From Streptomyces cellulosae (GTDB taxonomy: Bacteria > Actinomycetota > Actinomycetes > Streptomycetales > Streptomycetaceae), in contig NZ_JOEV01000021.1 in the NCBI RefSeq assembly GCF_000721105.1, positions 1-64,000 on the forward strand: a DNA stretch of 64,000 nucleotides, in the 5' to 3' direction. Position numbers and translations under genes: made by a program. Of the stretch, positions 63,874-64,000 are shown piece by piece. How positions within the stretch are numbered: position 1 is the first letter of the stretch; every line of letters starts with the position of its first letter. Under the pieces are notes generated by a model. It saw only the letters and a program-made list of their open reading frames with translations. It made no database searches and was not told where the DNA came from.

Positions 63874-64000
63874 ATGACTGTGCGGCCGACCGAAGAAGTC
63901 GTGGAGTGCCTGCGGGAGGCACTCGTAGGCGTCGGCATCACCCTGCCCTCCCTCTGCGTCGACCCCGTGACCGGCGCGAGCGACGAGCCCTTCGCCCTCG
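63874..64000 (+). CDS. Partial CDS, hypothetical protein (cut by window end)
   Basis: Start ATG 63874 with GGAGG at 63862-63866. The 42 codons seen read MTVRPTEEVVECLREALVGV then GITLPSLCVDPVTG. It is divergent from the XRE/DUF397 pair, a place where Streptomyces often carry a small conserved partner, but I cannot identify it. Confidence 0.7.
   Translation, partial: MTVRPTEEVVECLREALVGVGITLPSLCVDPVTGASDEPFAL

Overview
The window is high-G+C actinobacterial chromosome, almost certainly Streptomyces and close to S. coelicolor. From about 12.4 kb onward the gene order matches what I recall of the S. coelicolor SCO4226-SCO4297 interval: nickel-binding SCO4226-type protein, phoU/phoR-phoP, carD-ispD-ispF-cysS-rlmB, msiK, a tRNA-Thr, terD, the diguanylate cyclase cdgB, nagK-nagA, otsB/otsA, thrC with a SAM riboswitch, cold-shock protein and groEL2. 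Locus names are recalled, not searched.

Positions 1-5.3 kb form a lower-G+C accessory block that looks like a defence island. It holds a two-gene operon (unknown cytoplasmic protein plus four-TM protein), a TIR-domain protein with an unclassified C-terminal half, an Mrr-like restriction endonuclease and a frameshifted GIY-YIG nuclease. A HAD-fold protein, IS256-type transposase debris and an alpha/beta hydrolase follow. Positions 8-12.4 kb hold a LysR regulator divergent from a short-chain dehydrogenase, an F420-reductase-like protein, a small membrane protein and a PhzF-family protein.

The core block (12.8-27.6 kb) carries the phosphate two-component system with a PHO box, MEP isoprenoid genes in a carD-led run, cysS, rlmB, a DoxX-type membrane protein and the shared sugar-ABC ATPase msiK. 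Positions 27.6-40.6 kb are mixed: acetyltransferases, an APH(6)-like kinase, a rhomboid-like protein, oxidoreductases, a lipoprotein M1 peptidase with an in-frame tandem repeat, a GNAT-Nudix fusion, TerD and ArfB.

At 42.67-44.59 kb, between cdgB and the next conserved gene, sits the most striking item: a complete iscB gene (RNA-guided nuclease, ancestor group of Cas9) preceded by about 370 nt of strongly foldable non-coding DNA that fits an omega-RNA (HEARO RNA). No transposase gene is next to it, and its reading frame runs into the start codon of the following host gene. Downstream are N-acetylglucosamine catabolism with two DasR-type (dre) sites, trehalose synthesis (otsA/otsB), a gpgS-like gene, the SAM riboswitch-thrC-moaD-like operon, csp, and groEL2 with a CIRCE array.

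The last 4.2 kb hold an Old Yellow Enzyme and typical Streptomyces accessory genes: a toxin-antitoxin pair whose RelE toxin is frameshifted, a helix-turn-helix/zinc-ribbon protein, a DinB-like protein and an XRE/DUF397 pair divergent from a gene cut by the window end.
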